Shown: piece after piece, positions 9,256-17,667 of the stretch | How positions within the stretch are numbered: position 1 is the stretch's first letter | Layout of the letters: every line of letters begins with the position of its first letter | Origin: Actinomadura spongiicola | GTDB lineage: Bacteria > Actinomycetota > Actinomycetes > Streptosporangiales > Streptosporangiaceae | Direction: 5' to 3' | Assembly (NCBI RefSeq): GCF_003432485.1 | Contig: NZ_QVNQ01000013.1 | Coordinates: 1-64,000, forward strand | Length of the DNA: 64,000 nucleotides | Position numbers and translations under genes: made by a program | The notes under the pieces: generated by a model | Seen by the model: the letters and a program-made list of their open reading frames with translations, nothing else | What the model was told of the DNA's origin: nothing | Databases searched by the model: none

Positions 9256-11556
9256 ATGTCCGAGCCAACGATGGCCGCTTGGGAAACGGTGGAGGGGGTC
9301 GTTGACCACATCTTGCACGTTAGCTTCGATGAGCGCACGGTGCTGCGGCTGGCCACGGGTGAATGTGAGGCAGAGGTCACCGCGATGGGCAAGGCCCTGT
9401 TCGGTGTCCGTCCTGGGGAGAGCCTGCGGCTGAGTGGGCACTGGGTACGGCATGCGCGGTATGGGAGGCAGTTCCGTGTCGCCGAGTGCGAGCGGACTAT
9501 GCCCGCGGACGAGCGGGCGATCCGGCTGTACCTTGCGTCCGGGATGGTCGCCGGGATCGGCCCGGTCCTTGCCGGCGCGATCGTGAACGTATTTGGCGCC
9601 GACACTTTGAAGGTCATCGACGAAGAGCCCGAGCGGCTGCTGAAAGTCCATTTGATCGGCCCCAAACGGGTCCAGACGATCACCGCCGCGTGGCAGCAGC
9701 AAAAGTCGATCGCCAAGATCATAATTTTCTTGCAAAGCCTCGGCATCACCCCTGCGCTCGCAGTGAAGATCTACACCACCTACACCAAGACCGACGCCGA
9801 TCCGATGCAGGTGGTCCAGACCACGCCGTACCGCCTGTGCCGGGACGTACGCGGCGTGGGCTTCGTCCAGGCCGACCGGATCGCGTTGGCGGTCGGTGTG
9901 CCCAAACATTCAGACAGCCGTCTGCAGGCAGCCATTCTCCACGTGCTCGACCAAGCCGGACGCACGGGCGACTGTCATCTGCCGACATCCGTCCTGCTCA
10001 CCCGCACTCGCCAACTCCTCACCGACGACGACCCGGCCACCGCCGACTTGGTTAGCGCCTCCGTCCTTCGGCACGCACTTGACCTATTGTGCGTGGCGGG
10101 GGAGGCGGTGAGCGAGACGCTGCCGGTGCCGGACGGCTCCGGCGAACTCTCCGACACCGAGATCGTCATGCTGCCGCAGTGGCACTACGACGAGACCAAG
10201 CTGGCCGAGCACCTCCGTCGCATCTCGGCAGCTCCCTCCCTGCTCGCGGGACTGGCCGACTGGGACGAGGCCTGCGCCGCTCTGACCTCCCAGGAGACCG
10301 CAGGGCTTTCCGACGAACAACGGCAGGCCGTGCACACCGCGTTGACCCGACCGCTGTCGGTCCTGACCGGCGGACCCGGTTGCGGCAAGACCCACACCCT
10401 GCGCACCTTGGTGGAACTCGCCGACAATGTCGAAGCGGTAGTGGCCCTGGCAGCACCCACCGGCAAGGCCGCCAAACGCCTTGAGGAGACCACCGGGTTC
10501 GCGGCGACCACGATCCACCGCCTGATCAGACCGGCCCAGGGTGACTCCCTGTTTGACCACGAAGGACTACTGGAGTCCGCCGATCTCGTCGTCATCGACG
10601 AGTCCTCGATGCTCGATGTCAACCTGGCCCGTCGACTGGCCGCAGCCATCAGAGATGGCTGTCACCTGCTGTTGGTCGGCGATACTGACCAACTGCCAAG
10701 CGTCGGCCCCGGCCTGGTCCTACGCGACATGCTGGCGGTCGAGCACATTCCCCGAACCCGGCTGACCCGGGTGTTCCGCCAAGATGGCACCGGAAGCGCC
10801 ATCGTCACCAACGCCCACCAGATACTGCGCGGCCAGATGCCGCAGGACGACCCCGCCTCGTTCTGGCTGCGCGAAATGGCCGACGCTGAGACCGTCGCGG
10901 AACGCGTCGTGGAACTCGTCGCCGACCTCATGCCCAGCCACCTGGGCGTCGCGGCATCCGACATCCAGGTCCTGTGCCCACGCCGGAAAGACGCGGCAGG
11001 AGTGATCGACCTGAACCTGCGGCTCCAAGAGCGTCTCAACCCACCCTCTGACGGCAAGCCGGAGGCCTACTACGAAGGCATCCCCTTCCGCCTCCACGAC
11101 CGAGTGCAGCAGATCCGCAACAACCCAGACCGCGGCGAAGACGGCATCTTCAACGGCTCTAGCGGCACCATCACCGCCCTCGACCCCGAGAATGGGCACT
11201 TCACGGTCACCTTCACCGACGGCGATGAGGCCGACTACCCGTTCACCGAGCTCGATGAGCTGATACACGCCTACGCACTCACCGTGCACCGCTCCCAAGG
11301 CAGCGAATACCCGTACGTGATCGTGCCCATGCTCAGCAGCGCTGGCATCCTGCTGCAGCGAAACCTGCTCTACACCGCGGTCACCAGAGCCCGAAAGGGC
11401 GTCATGATCATCGGCCACCCGGAAGCTGTGCAGCGGGCCGTGACTACCAACCGCACCGACCGTCGCCGCACCGCCCTGGCTCACCGCATCCTCCACGCCG
11501 CCCCTGGTCGGAAGCCCGCTCCTCGCTCCCAGACGACAGGCCAGCTCCGGTGGTGA
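9256..11556 (+). CDS. RecD2-type ATP-dependent DNA helicase
   Basis: A superfamily 1B 5'-3' helicase of 766 residues, close to usual RecD2 length. In order: an OB-like N-terminus (VEGVVDHILHVSFDERTVL), helix-hairpin-helix repeats (GIGPVLAGAIV, LIGPKRVQTI, VRGVGFVQADRIA), Walker A G372-GPGCGKT379, Walker B VVIDESSMLD, an SH3-like segment (NNPDRGEDGIFNGSSGTI), and C-terminal motifs AYALTVHRSQGSE and YTAVTRARKG. The ATG at 9256 is chosen because GAAGGGGG stands just upstream; the open frame extends to 9106 without family similarity. It lies 182 bases after the PIWI-RE gene on the same strand, so it could be an accessory of module A, or an independent repair or defence gene. Confidence 0.88.
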   Translation: MSEPTMAAWETVEGVVDHILHVSFDERTVLRLATGECEAEVTAMGKALFGVRPGESLRLSGHWVRHARYGRQFRVAECERTMPADERAIRLYLASGMVAGIGPVLAGAIVNVFGADTLKVIDEEPERLLKVHLIGPKRVQTITAAWQQQKSIAKIIIFLQSLGITPALAVKIYTTYTKTDADPMQVVQTTPYRLCRDVRGVGFVQADRIALAVGVPKHSDSRLQAAILHVLDQAGRTGDCHLPTSVLLTRTRQLLTDDDPATADLVSASVLRHALDLLCVAGEAVSETLPVPDGSGELSDTEIVMLPQWHYDETKLAEHLRRISAAPSLLAGLADWDEACAALTSQETAGLSDEQRQAVHTALTRPLSVLTGGPGCGKTHTLRTLVELADNVEAVVALAAPTGKAAKRLEETTGFAATTIHRLIRPAQGDSLFDHEGLLESADLVVIDESSMLDVNLARRLAAAIRDGCHLLLVGDTDQLPSVGPGLVLRDMLAVEHIPRTRLTRVFRQDGTGSAIVTNAHQILRGQMPQDDPASFWLREMADAETVAERVVELVADLMPSHLGVAASDIQVLCPRRKDAAGVIDLNLRLQERLNPPSDGKPEAYYEGIPFRLHDRVQQIRNNPDRGEDGIFNGSSGTITALDPENGHFTVTFTDGDEADYPFTELDELIHAYALTVHRSQGSEYPYVIVPMLSSAGILLQRNLLYTAVTRARKGVMIIGHPEAVQRAVTTNRTDRRRTALAHRILHAAPGRKPAPRSQTTGQLRW

Positions 11557-11655
11557 CTCCAGCGCGATGGGCCGGCCGAAGCGGTGCCAGCGATTAATAC
11601 TCATGTGGATCGTAGGGGTTGGGATGGCCGAGTAGGTTGGCCCTTATCCAATTTT

Positions 11656-12438
11656 CTATTCATGATCGAACCATTGCGTGACGCAACTATAGGCTCTCCG
11701 GACTCGGGCTAGGCATTCGGCCGGGTCTGGAAGTTGGCGAGTTTGATGGGCGAGTTGTTCTCTCCATCTTTGATCACCAGGTGGGTGATCGAACATGTGG
11801 GGGGCCACTCGCACGCCCGTAGCGGCAGCAGCCAAGTCAGCTGCTTGCTTATTGATCGCTCCCTGCCTTGCGAGGGCGTCCAGATCGTAAAGGTCTCGTT
11901 CGGCGCGCCGGTCTGCCCAGGCGATGGTCTTCATGGCAACGAATGCGGGCAGGGTCGGTACCCGAAGCGTAATTGCGGGGACGTCTGTATAGCGGACGTC
12001 GATGGGGCGGGTTTCGGCGGGCCAGTTGAACATGTGCTCCGCTGAGAGAAGTTGGATTCGTACTTGGAGGCCATCGCGGGTCTGGAGAAGAGCCGGCTCG
12101 ATGTCCCGTAGTCCAACCGGCTGCACTGCCCAGTCTGCGGCGGGGAATTCGCGGCGGAGAGCGCGCGGCAGTTCACGTTGCACGATTGCTGCTGTGGCTG
12201 CGCGATTGGGACAGCTGAGATCGATGTCTTCTGACAGACGACCGTTGAGGACGTGTGTGCGGGCGAGGGCTGTTCCGCCGAAGAACAGTAGTTGGTCGGC
12301 TTGAATGTTGGCCAGCGCGTGCAATATGTGGCTGATGAGGTGATCGCGCCTTACCTGATCATCGTCGACACCGAACTCGGCCGCGACGTCAGCGAGCTCG
12401 TCCGGGTCAAGCATGCTGGCCTCGGCCGCTAAGTTCAC
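11656..12438 (-). CDS. AbiEii-type nucleotidyltransferase toxin
   Basis: Toxin half of an AbiE (type IV) toxin-antitoxin pair. The nucleotidyltransferase signature is present: G54-G55-T56 in FFGGTALAR, then E70-D71-I-D73 in RLSEDIDLS, and a downstream MKTIAWADRRAERDLYDL, which matches the family's second conserved block. The GTG at 12438 overlaps the antitoxin gene by 32 bases; an internal ATG at 12414 (MLDPDELADV) would shorten the overlap to 8 and is also plausible. AbiE toxins transfer nucleotides to cellular RNA and can cause abortive infection; here that is inferred from family membership. The gene is convergent with the RecD2 gene. Confidence 0.85.
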   Translation of the reverse strand: MNLAAEASMLDPDELADVAAEFGVDDDQVRRDHLISHILHALANIQADQLLFFGGTALARTHVLNGRLSEDIDLSCPNRAATAAIVQRELPRALRREFPAADWAVQPVGLRDIEPALLQTRDGLQVRIQLLSAEHMFNWPAETRPIDVRYTDVPAITLRVPTLPAFVAMKTIAWADRRAERDLYDLDALARQGAINKQAADLAAAATGVRVAPHMFDHPPGDQRWREQLAHQTRQLPDPAECLARVRRAYSCVTQWFDHE

Positions 12439-13057
12439 GGGCTGTGTCGTAGGCGCGCCGCTTGCGCTGGCCCCGGGCTAGTTCAGCGACGCGTTCCCAG
12501 TCCGCTCGCACTGCAAGGGCTCGGATCGCCTCGGCGGCCGACTGCTCCGTCAGTCCGCCCAGTGTTGGACGGGCGGCCACGTCGAGCAGTGTCTGCTCTA
12601 CAGTCGTCACCCAGCCGACGGCGAGTTCGGTCTCGAATCTTTCCACGTCGAGCCGATCCACCCGCCGCCGGACGAACACGATCTGGCCTATGTCAACGTC
12701 CAAGGCGGGCCGCTGCCGGGGTATGGCGACCACGGCGACAGCGACGGCGCGGGGTAGTGCGCCGTGATGGCGGGCCGCGCTTGTCCCCATCAGCGCCACG
12801 TGATCCAGTCCGTAGTCGGCTATCGCCACCCCTAGCGCCGCGGAGTGCAGATCGGGTCGCCATCGCACATCCCCTAGCCGTCGTTGCGGCACCACCATGT
12901 AGTAGCCGCTCGCCAGGGAGCGCAACGCTCCGCGGCGAGCCAGCCGGGCCAACTCAGGACGCGGATGAGCGTAGACATCGGCGGCATCCCGGGGGCGGAG
13001 GACAGCATTACGGCGCCGTGCAAGCTTCGGCGGCAACCCCACCGTCGTGTCCGCCAT
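12407..13057 (-). CDS. AbiEi-type antitoxin and autoregulator
   Basis: A 216-residue protein with a basic N-terminal winged-helix region (residues about 8-65: RRNAVLRPRDAADVYAHPR...LARRGALRSLASGYYMV) followed by the AbiEi C-terminal domain (ALMGTSAARHHGALP, then VTTVEQTLLDVAARP). The start at 13057 is firm: GGAGGTGAT lies 4 bases ahead of the ATG. It is co-transcribed with the overlapping toxin gene. AbiEi antitoxins repress their own promoter by binding inverted repeats; a candidate repeat lies just upstream (13113-13131). Confidence 0.85.
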   Translation of the reverse strand: MADTTVGLPPKLARRRNAVLRPRDAADVYAHPRPELARLARRGALRSLASGYYMVVPQRRLGDVRWRPDLHSAALGVAIADYGLDHVALMGTSAARHHGALPRAVAVAVVAIPRQRPALDVDIGQIVFVRRRVDRLDVERFETELAVGWVTTVEQTLLDVAARPTLGGLTEQSAAEAIRALAVRADWERVAELARGQRKRRAYDTARELSGRGQHA

Positions 13058-13101
13058 GACATCACCTCCAACGGAGCACTGACCCACTCATCAGCGGTCA
13101 G

Positions 13102-13131
13102 AGTATAACTAGCGTAGGCCGAAACCCTACG
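13102..13131 (-). promoter_or_regulatory. candidate abiE promoter and operator
   Basis: On the minus strand, TATACT (13107-13102) can serve as a -10 box. Just upstream, CGTAGG (13113-13118) and CCTACG (13126-13131) form an inverted repeat with a 7-base loop, about where a -35 element would be. This suits autorepression by the AbiEi protein. Confidence 0.4.
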
Positions 13132-13413
13132 TTGGTCATAGTGACGAGGGTGGAATGAAGCGCACCGGACCTGCTCTCCCGCCTCGCAGTAGGCGGACGG
13201 AGATCTCTGGGCTTCTTCAGATCTCGGGTCAAGAGGCTCAGCTCCGCAAACCGACGACGAAGCCAGTTACGTGGTCGTGGGAGGTGGGGTGGTGTGGCCA
13301 GGATGTGCCCTAGGACACCGTCGCCCGGCCGGCCCGGTCGTTGCCTTGTCGAGGGGCGATGCATCCTGGAAGTACATGGTGGGGAGGTGGTGCGCGGGGG
13401 CTGGGAGGCAGTG
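13132..13413. other. intergenic stretch between abiE and the recombinase
   Basis: An open frame continues upstream of the recombinase start to 13294 but does not look like recombinase sequence. A 7-base inverted repeat, GAGATCT (13200-13206) and AGATCTC (13219-13225), is the only structure seen. No gene is supported. Confidence 0.4.
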
Positions 13414-14745
13414 ATGGTCAGGTTCGCGTTTCTGGGGCGGGTGTCGACGGAGGATCTTCAGGATCCGGTGGAGTCGCGTCGGTGGCAGTTGTCGCGTGCT
13501 GAGCGGCTGGTTGCCGGTCGTGGGCGGATTGTGGCGGAGTTCTTCGATGCGGGGCAGTCTCGGGCGGTGGCGTGGCAGCGGCGGCCGGAGTCGGGGCGGT
13601 TGCTGGAGGCGCTTGAGGATCCCGATCGCGGGTTTGATGCCGTGGTGGTCGGGGAGCCGCAGCGGGTCTTCTACGACAATCAGTTCGGGTTGATCTTTCC
13701 GCTGTTCGTCCACTTCCGGGTGGGGCTGTGGGTTCCGGAGATCGGAGGTGCGATCGATCCAGACTCCGAGGCGCACTGTTTGATCATGTCGGTGTATGCG
13801 GGCATGTCCAAGGCCGAGCGGCGGCGCATCCAGGTCCGGGTCCGCGCGGCGATGTCGGCTCAGGCCGAGTTCGAGGGACGTTTCCTGGGCGGGAGGCCGC
13901 CTTATGGGTACCGGCTTGCTGATGCGGGCCCGCATCCCAACCCGGCGATGGCGGCGTTGGGGGCGCGGAGCCATCGGCTGGAACTCGACCCGCGGGCGGC
14001 GCCGATCGTGGAGCAGATCTTCGCCCTGCGTCTTGCGGGATACGGCGCGCGGCGTATCGCCGGAGTGTTGGACGCCGACCGCATTCCGTGTCCCTCGGCG
14101 CATGATCGTGCCCGTAACCGGCATCGGGATGGAGCGGGCTGGACGGTGGGGACAGTGCTGGCGTTGCTGAGGAATCCGCGCTACACGGGGTTCGAGGTGT
14201 GGAACAAGCAGTCCAAGACCGAGGTGCTCATCGACCCCCACAACGTCGGATTGGGCACGCGGACGGTGATGCGGTGGAATCCGCACGAGGCATGGGTGTC
14301 CTCACAGCGGCGGGCACATCCGGCGATCGTGAGTGTGGATGACTTCGAACACGCCCAGCGCACCCGCGCACTGCGCCAGGCGCGTCGGACGTACCTCCTT
14401 CGTGGGCTGTTGTGCTGTGCGTTGTGTGGTCGGCGGATGGAGGGTGCTTGGAACAACGGGCGTGCCAACTACCGCTGCCACCACCTCCGCGCTACCGGGA
14501 CGGACCTGCCGCGCAGCGTCTTCGTCCGCGAAGACAAGATCGTTCCGCATCTGGCGGCACTTCTGATCCGCTTCAAGATCGAGTCGACGTTACATCGCTC
14601 CTTTGAGGACGCTGACATTCCGAGCGATGTGCCGGGCCAGGTGGCGACGTGCCGGGAGTTGGGGCTGACGCTGAGGTACGACCATCGCGCCCAGATGCTC
14701 ACCGTTCACGGCGACCAAGGGGAGATCGCCATCCGCCTGCTATGA
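13414..14745 (+). CDS. large serine recombinase
   Basis: A 443-residue site-specific recombinase. The N-terminal resolvase domain has the catalytic serine in R9-V-S11-T-E-D, followed by VVVGEPQRVF and the arginine-rich SKAERRRIQVRVR helix. A recombinase domain follows (GGRPPYGYRL, YGARRIAGVLD, then TVGTVLALLRNPRYTGFEVWNK), and a zinc ribbon (LLCCALCGRRMEG...YRCHH). It is slightly short of phage integrases such as phiC31 but within the range of transposon and ICE recombinases. The ATG at 13414 is preferred because GGGAGG lies just upstream and MVRFAFLGRVS is the normal family start. It probably mobilised part of this island. Confidence 0.88.
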   Translation: MVRFAFLGRVSTEDLQDPVESRRWQLSRAERLVAGRGRIVAEFFDAGQSRAVAWQRRPESGRLLEALEDPDRGFDAVVVGEPQRVFYDNQFGLIFPLFVHFRVGLWVPEIGGAIDPDSEAHCLIMSVYAGMSKAERRRIQVRVRAAMSAQAEFEGRFLGGRPPYGYRLADAGPHPNPAMAALGARSHRLELDPRAAPIVEQIFALRLAGYGARRIAGVLDADRIPCPSAHDRARNRHRDGAGWTVGTVLALLRNPRYTGFEVWNKQSKTEVLIDPHNVGLGTRTVMRWNPHEAWVSSQRRAHPAIVSVDDFEHAQRTRALRQARRTYLLRGLLCCALCGRRMEGAWNNGRANYRCHHLRATGTDLPRSVFVREDKIVPHLAALLIRFKIESTLHRSFEDADIPSDVPGQVATCRELGLTLRYDHRAQMLTVHGDQGEIAIRLL

Positions 14746-14770
14746 GCCGAGAACGAATTGATACAGGATG

Positions 14771-14818
14771 GTGAATGCTTATGCGGGGAGCTTAATTTTG
14801 GGTAGCGGCGACATTCAC
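14771..14818. other. possible recombinase attachment site (inverted repeat)
   Basis: Directly after the recombinase gene, GTGAATG (14771-14777) and CATTCAC (14812-14818) bound a 48-base interval, the size expected of serine-integrase att sites, which often lie next to the integrase gene. The interior is not clearly symmetrical and I found no matching second site in the window. Confidence 0.2.
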
Positions 14819-14848
14819 GCCGCAAGCAAAAGACCCAGCTCGTGAGGG

Positions 14849-14876
14849 TTGTCTCGGAGCTTAGTCTTGGTAGAAT
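14849..14876 (+). promoter_or_regulatory. candidate promoter
   Basis: TTGTCT (14849-14854) and TAGAAT (14871-14876) are spaced by 16 bases in an AT-richer stretch. It would drive the DUF2637 gene starting at 15019 through a long leader. Confidence 0.35.
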
Positions 14877-14910
14877 TCTGTATAGTTTTGCGGAGCTATG
14901 CATGATCTTG

Positions 14911-14934
14911 CGTGTCCGAGGGGGGACTCGAACC
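14911..14934 (-). other. tRNA 3'-end-like fragment
   Basis: The minus strand reads GGTTCGAGTCCCCCCTCGGA, which resembles the T-loop and acceptor strand of a tRNA. The bases before TTCGAGT do not complete a T-stem and no cloverleaf can be drawn, so it is not a tRNA gene. It could be an attachment-site scar left by a tRNA-targeting integrative element. Confidence 0.25.
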
Positions 14935-15018
14935 AAATCCCCATATATTGTCCTTCCCCTAGGCAATGTCCCGCTAAACGCCGAGGCCCTGGTCGACGAG
15001 GCGGAGAGCTGAGCGGCC

Positions 15019-15900
15019 ATGATGAACGCAGAGCTTTCCCTCGCAGACCGGGTGATTCGCTGGGCCTCCATGGTCAGCGTGATTGTGCTGGCTGGTATCG
15101 CCGCAGTGATCAGTTACAAACACATGTACCAGCTGGTGCTGCGCTACGGCGAAACGTCCTGGACGGCGGCGCTGCTGCCGGTCAGCGTGGACGGGATGAT
15201 CGTGGTGGCCTCGATGTCGCTGTTGGTCGACTCCCGGCAAGGCCGCCGCAGCGGACTGCTCCCGTGGACGCTGCTGGTGCTGGGCAGCGCCGCCAGCCTG
15301 GCCGCCAATGTCGCTGTCGCCGAACCGTCGGTGGTCGGCCGCCTCATCGCCGCCTGGCCCAGTTGCGCCCTCATCGGCGCCTATGAACTGCTGATGCGGC
15401 AAATCAGGCACACCTCCGTCGGGAAAACCGAGTGCGACAACGCTGACGTCAGTGTCAGCTCCGAGGTGCCACATAGGACCTCTGAGAACGATCATAGAAT
15501 CTCTGCGGCGACTCATAGATTTTCTGAGGACTCTCTTAGGGCTCTCCGCTCGGCTCCGACGCCCTCAGAGGAAAGCCTGAGAAGTCCAGCTTCCCGCCCC
15601 AAGACCTCAGAGAAACCTCATACCGATCGAGTCTTCGACCTCATACGTTCTTCAGCGTTGCCGCAACAGAAGGACGCAGCCAATGACGCACGGGCACAGC
15701 GGTCCTCGTCTCACATGGACAGGACAAGCGATGTGGACATCCAGCGGCGAGCGTGGCATTGGGCGGTGGCCCACCGCACGCCTGCGGGGGACCTGCCGCC
15801 GGGGAAGGCGATCGGCAGCCAGTTCGGGCGCAGCGAGCGCTGGGGACGGCTGGTTAAGCAGGCCGGCCGCGCCGGGCGGCTCGATGTCGTCGCTTCATAG
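15019..15900 (+). CDS. DUF2637 membrane protein
   Basis: About 293 residues. The N-terminal 130 residues contain about four hydrophobic segments (VSVIVLAGIAAVISY, AALLPVSVDGMIVVAS, WTLLVLGSAASLAANVAVA, LIAAWPSCALIGAYELL) in the order typical of DUF2637, a family common on actinomycete plasmids, integrative conjugative elements and prophages. The middle is a serine-rich linker. The last 50 residues (WHWAVAHR...GKAIGSQFGRSERWGRLVKQAG) look like a small helix-turn-helix seen in other DUF2637 proteins. Its function is unknown; such genes often neighbour transfer genes. ATG codons at 15019 and 15022 are equally possible. Confidence 0.75.
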   Translation: MMNAELSLADRVIRWASMVSVIVLAGIAAVISYKHMYQLVLRYGETSWTAALLPVSVDGMIVVASMSLLVDSRQGRRSGLLPWTLLVLGSAASLAANVAVAEPSVVGRLIAAWPSCALIGAYELLMRQIRHTSVGKTECDNADVSVSSEVPHRTSENDHRISAATHRFSEDSLRALRSAPTPSEESLRSPASRPKTSEKPHTDRVFDLIRSSALPQQKDAANDARAQRSSSHMDRTSDVDIQRRAWHWAVAHRTPAGDLPPGKAIGSQFGRSERWGRLVKQAGRAGRLDVVAS

Positions 15901-15903
15901 GCG

Positions 15904-16677
15904 CTACGCGCTGCACGGCGCTTGCCACTCGTCGCCGTAGTGGGGGCAGCAGCGGTAGTAGCTGGTATCGAGGTTGCGGCTCGGTATGGCCCGGCCGTGC
16001 TGGGGCTGCCACCCGCCCCAGTGGCGAGTGTTGCAGGTGTTGCACAATGGGGCGCGAACGAACCCGTGCGTGTGGCAGTGGTCCCACACACGTGCCCGCA
16101 CGCTCATGCAGCCCGCGCACATGAACTGCGAAGCAAAAGGCCATCCCTTGCGGCCAGCACGATCCACGCGGTATATGCGCCCCCGCAACTCGCCACGGTA
16201 GATCACGGGGTCCACTTCGTTCCCTCGCGTGCCATAGACCATGGCGGTGCGGGTGAACTCGCCACGGTCGGCCACCATCATGTCCCCGACCCGCTCGAAC
16301 CAGCCGACCGAGTCCTCCCCGTGGTACGCCCCCAGGCACGAACAGTCACATTCGACCCCCGTCGCCTCCAGGCACGCCCTGGTGCATCGCGACAGCCTCG
16401 ACATGTCCCGCCACACCACGATGTAGCCGTACCGGTCGACCGCTGCCATCACCAGCCTGTTCAGGCAGTTGCGCGGCAGATGCCACCGGTCGCCGTCCAA
16501 GTGCGGGGAACGGATGCGCACGGTCCTGTGCAGCCACCGGTAGTTGCCCTTCAGCGGCGGGATCTTCGCGACGACCTGGCCGTCCAGCGGAAGCCACACC
16601 CTCGGCACCGGGCCCACTCCGGGTGCCGTGACCACGTCACCGTTAACAATGCGCACCTCTGGCACACGGCCTTGCAT
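15904..16677 (-). CDS. endonuclease VII-like HNH protein
   Basis: About 257 residues if started at the ATG at 16677 (MQGRVPEVRIV); the open frame runs further to 16821 without clear similarity. The C-terminus matches the recombination endonuclease VII family: CAGC at the first zinc knuckle, then WDHCHTHGFVRAPLCNTCN with the catalytic DHCH and the second CxxC, then TRHWGGW. The N-terminal two thirds (PLDGQVVAKIPPLKGNYRWLH and following) are conserved-looking but of unknown role. Endonuclease VII relatives cut branched DNA and occur in phages and mobile elements. It is convergent with the DUF2637 gene; the stops are 4 bases apart. Confidence 0.7.
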   Translation of the reverse strand: MQGRVPEVRIVNGDVVTAPGVGPVPRVWLPLDGQVVAKIPPLKGNYRWLHRTVRIRSPHLDGDRWHLPRNCLNRLVMAAVDRYGYIVVWRDMSRLSRCTRACLEATGVECDCSCLGAYHGEDSVGWFERVGDMMVADRGEFTRTAMVYGTRGNEVDPVIYRGELRGRIYRVDRAGRKGWPFASQFMCAGCMSVRARVWDHCHTHGFVRAPLCNTCNTRHWGGWQPQHGRAIPSRNLDTSYYRCCPHYGDEWQAPCSA

Positions 16678-16852
16678 CTCTCCACAGTGACACGCGGGTC
16701 TGACAGACGGTGGTCGGCGCAGAAACGGTGGAGAAAGTGTGGCGAATTGGTACACCGGGCCGTGTTCGCGGGCCTGCGCACCGGGCCGTCGGCGCGCTCG
16801 GAGAAGTAACGCGGGCGCCACGCTCAGCCACGAGTACTGCTAGGCAGTGAAG

Positions 16853-16893
16853 TTCTGTCAGTGTTCAGAGTCACAATTGGGGCACCGACAGAA
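16853..16893. promoter_or_regulatory. inverted repeat upstream of the HNH gene
   Basis: TTCTGTC (16853-16859) and GACAGAA (16887-16893) form a perfect 7-base inverted repeat ending 18 bases before the HNH start codon. It is a candidate operator between divergent genes. Confidence 0.3.
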
Positions 16894-16911
16894 CCTCGTC
16901 GAGGGAGAGCC

Positions 16912-17667
16912 ATGGCAGAGCGCGAGCGCAGCTACACCGCTGGAGTTGCAGCAGCCTTGCATGCCCTGTGCGGTAGGCGCTGCTACTGGCCAGACTGCAA
17001 TGAACCGGTCGTCCGGTTTGTCGAGGACCGACCGGTCAACAACCTACAGATCGCCCACATCGTGGCCGCGAAGCGGAACGGCCCTCGGTTCATCAAGATG
17101 GACCCCGAGGAACGCAAGTCCTTCTCGAACCTCATCTTGCTCTGCCACCCCCATCACACCTTGGTTGACAGGGTTGAGCCGGAGAAGTATTCGATCGAAC
17201 TCCTCCAGGAGTGGAAGGCGCAGCGGGAGGGACCGGAAGGCGCTGCATTGCGCGGAGTTCGCGACCTCACCGAGGAACGCCTCCTAGAAATGATCTTGGA
17301 GGCAATCGTTGCACGTGACAAGCGCATTGACGAAGCCATCAAGCGCTTTGAGGAAGTGGACTTCGAGGCTGCCCGCGTCCTGCGGGACATGCTCGAAGAG
17401 CTGAACTACCTCCGCACCCACGGTTCCGTTCTCGATCCTGACGTCGTCTCGATGCTCCACGACGCCGCCACCACCCTCAGGCCCAATGTGAACGAGGACA
17501 CGGTGGGTGGGCTCTGGCATGCCGCGAACGTGCTCCAGAACCAGAACCTGCACGACACCGCCGAGGCCCTCAACGCTGCGGCGTCGGAGCTCTCGAACAT
17601 CCCCGACCTCGTCGTTCAGTTGCAAGGCATCGTTCAACAGCTTCAGAACGCGCGGGGATATATGTAG
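16912..17667 (+). CDS. HNH endonuclease with helical C-terminal domain
   Basis: A 251-residue protein. The HNH/beta-beta-alpha-metal core is clear: C24-YWPDC29, H49 in LQIAHIVAA, N73 in FSNLILL, C78 and H82 in LCHPHHTLVD. Residues 100-251 are almost entirely helical with heptad-like patterns (LLEMILEAIVARDKRIDEAIKRF and, at the end, LVVQLQGIVQQLQN), suggesting a coiled-coil sensor or oligomerisation domain. The ATG at 16912 has GGGAGAG just upstream. Nuclease-plus-helical proteins of this kind occur as effectors in defence islands; no sensor partner can be assigned. It lies divergently from the endonuclease VII-like gene and upstream of pPIWI-RE module B. Confidence 0.8.
   Translation: MAERERSYTAGVAAALHALCGRRCYWPDCNEPVVRFVEDRPVNNLQIAHIVAAKRNGPRFIKMDPEERKSFSNLILLCHPHHTLVDRVEPEKYSIELLQEWKAQREGPEGAALRGVRDLTEERLLEMILEAIVARDKRIDEAIKRFEEVDFEAARVLRDMLEELNYLRTHGSVLDPDVVSMLHDAATTLRPNVNEDTVGGLWHAANVLQNQNLHDTAEALNAAASELSNIPDLVVQLQGIVQQLQNARGYM

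Noticed and set aside
13294..13413. N-terminal extension of the serine recombinase from GTG 13294.
   Set aside because: The extra 40 residues are proline- and glycine-rich without family similarity, while MVRFAFLGRVS at 13414 is the normal start with GGGAGG ahead.
14911..14934. tRNA gene on the minus strand.
   Set aside because: Only a T-loop and acceptor-like strand are present; the T-stem does not pair and no anticodon or D arm can be drawn. It is kept only as a possible attachment scar.
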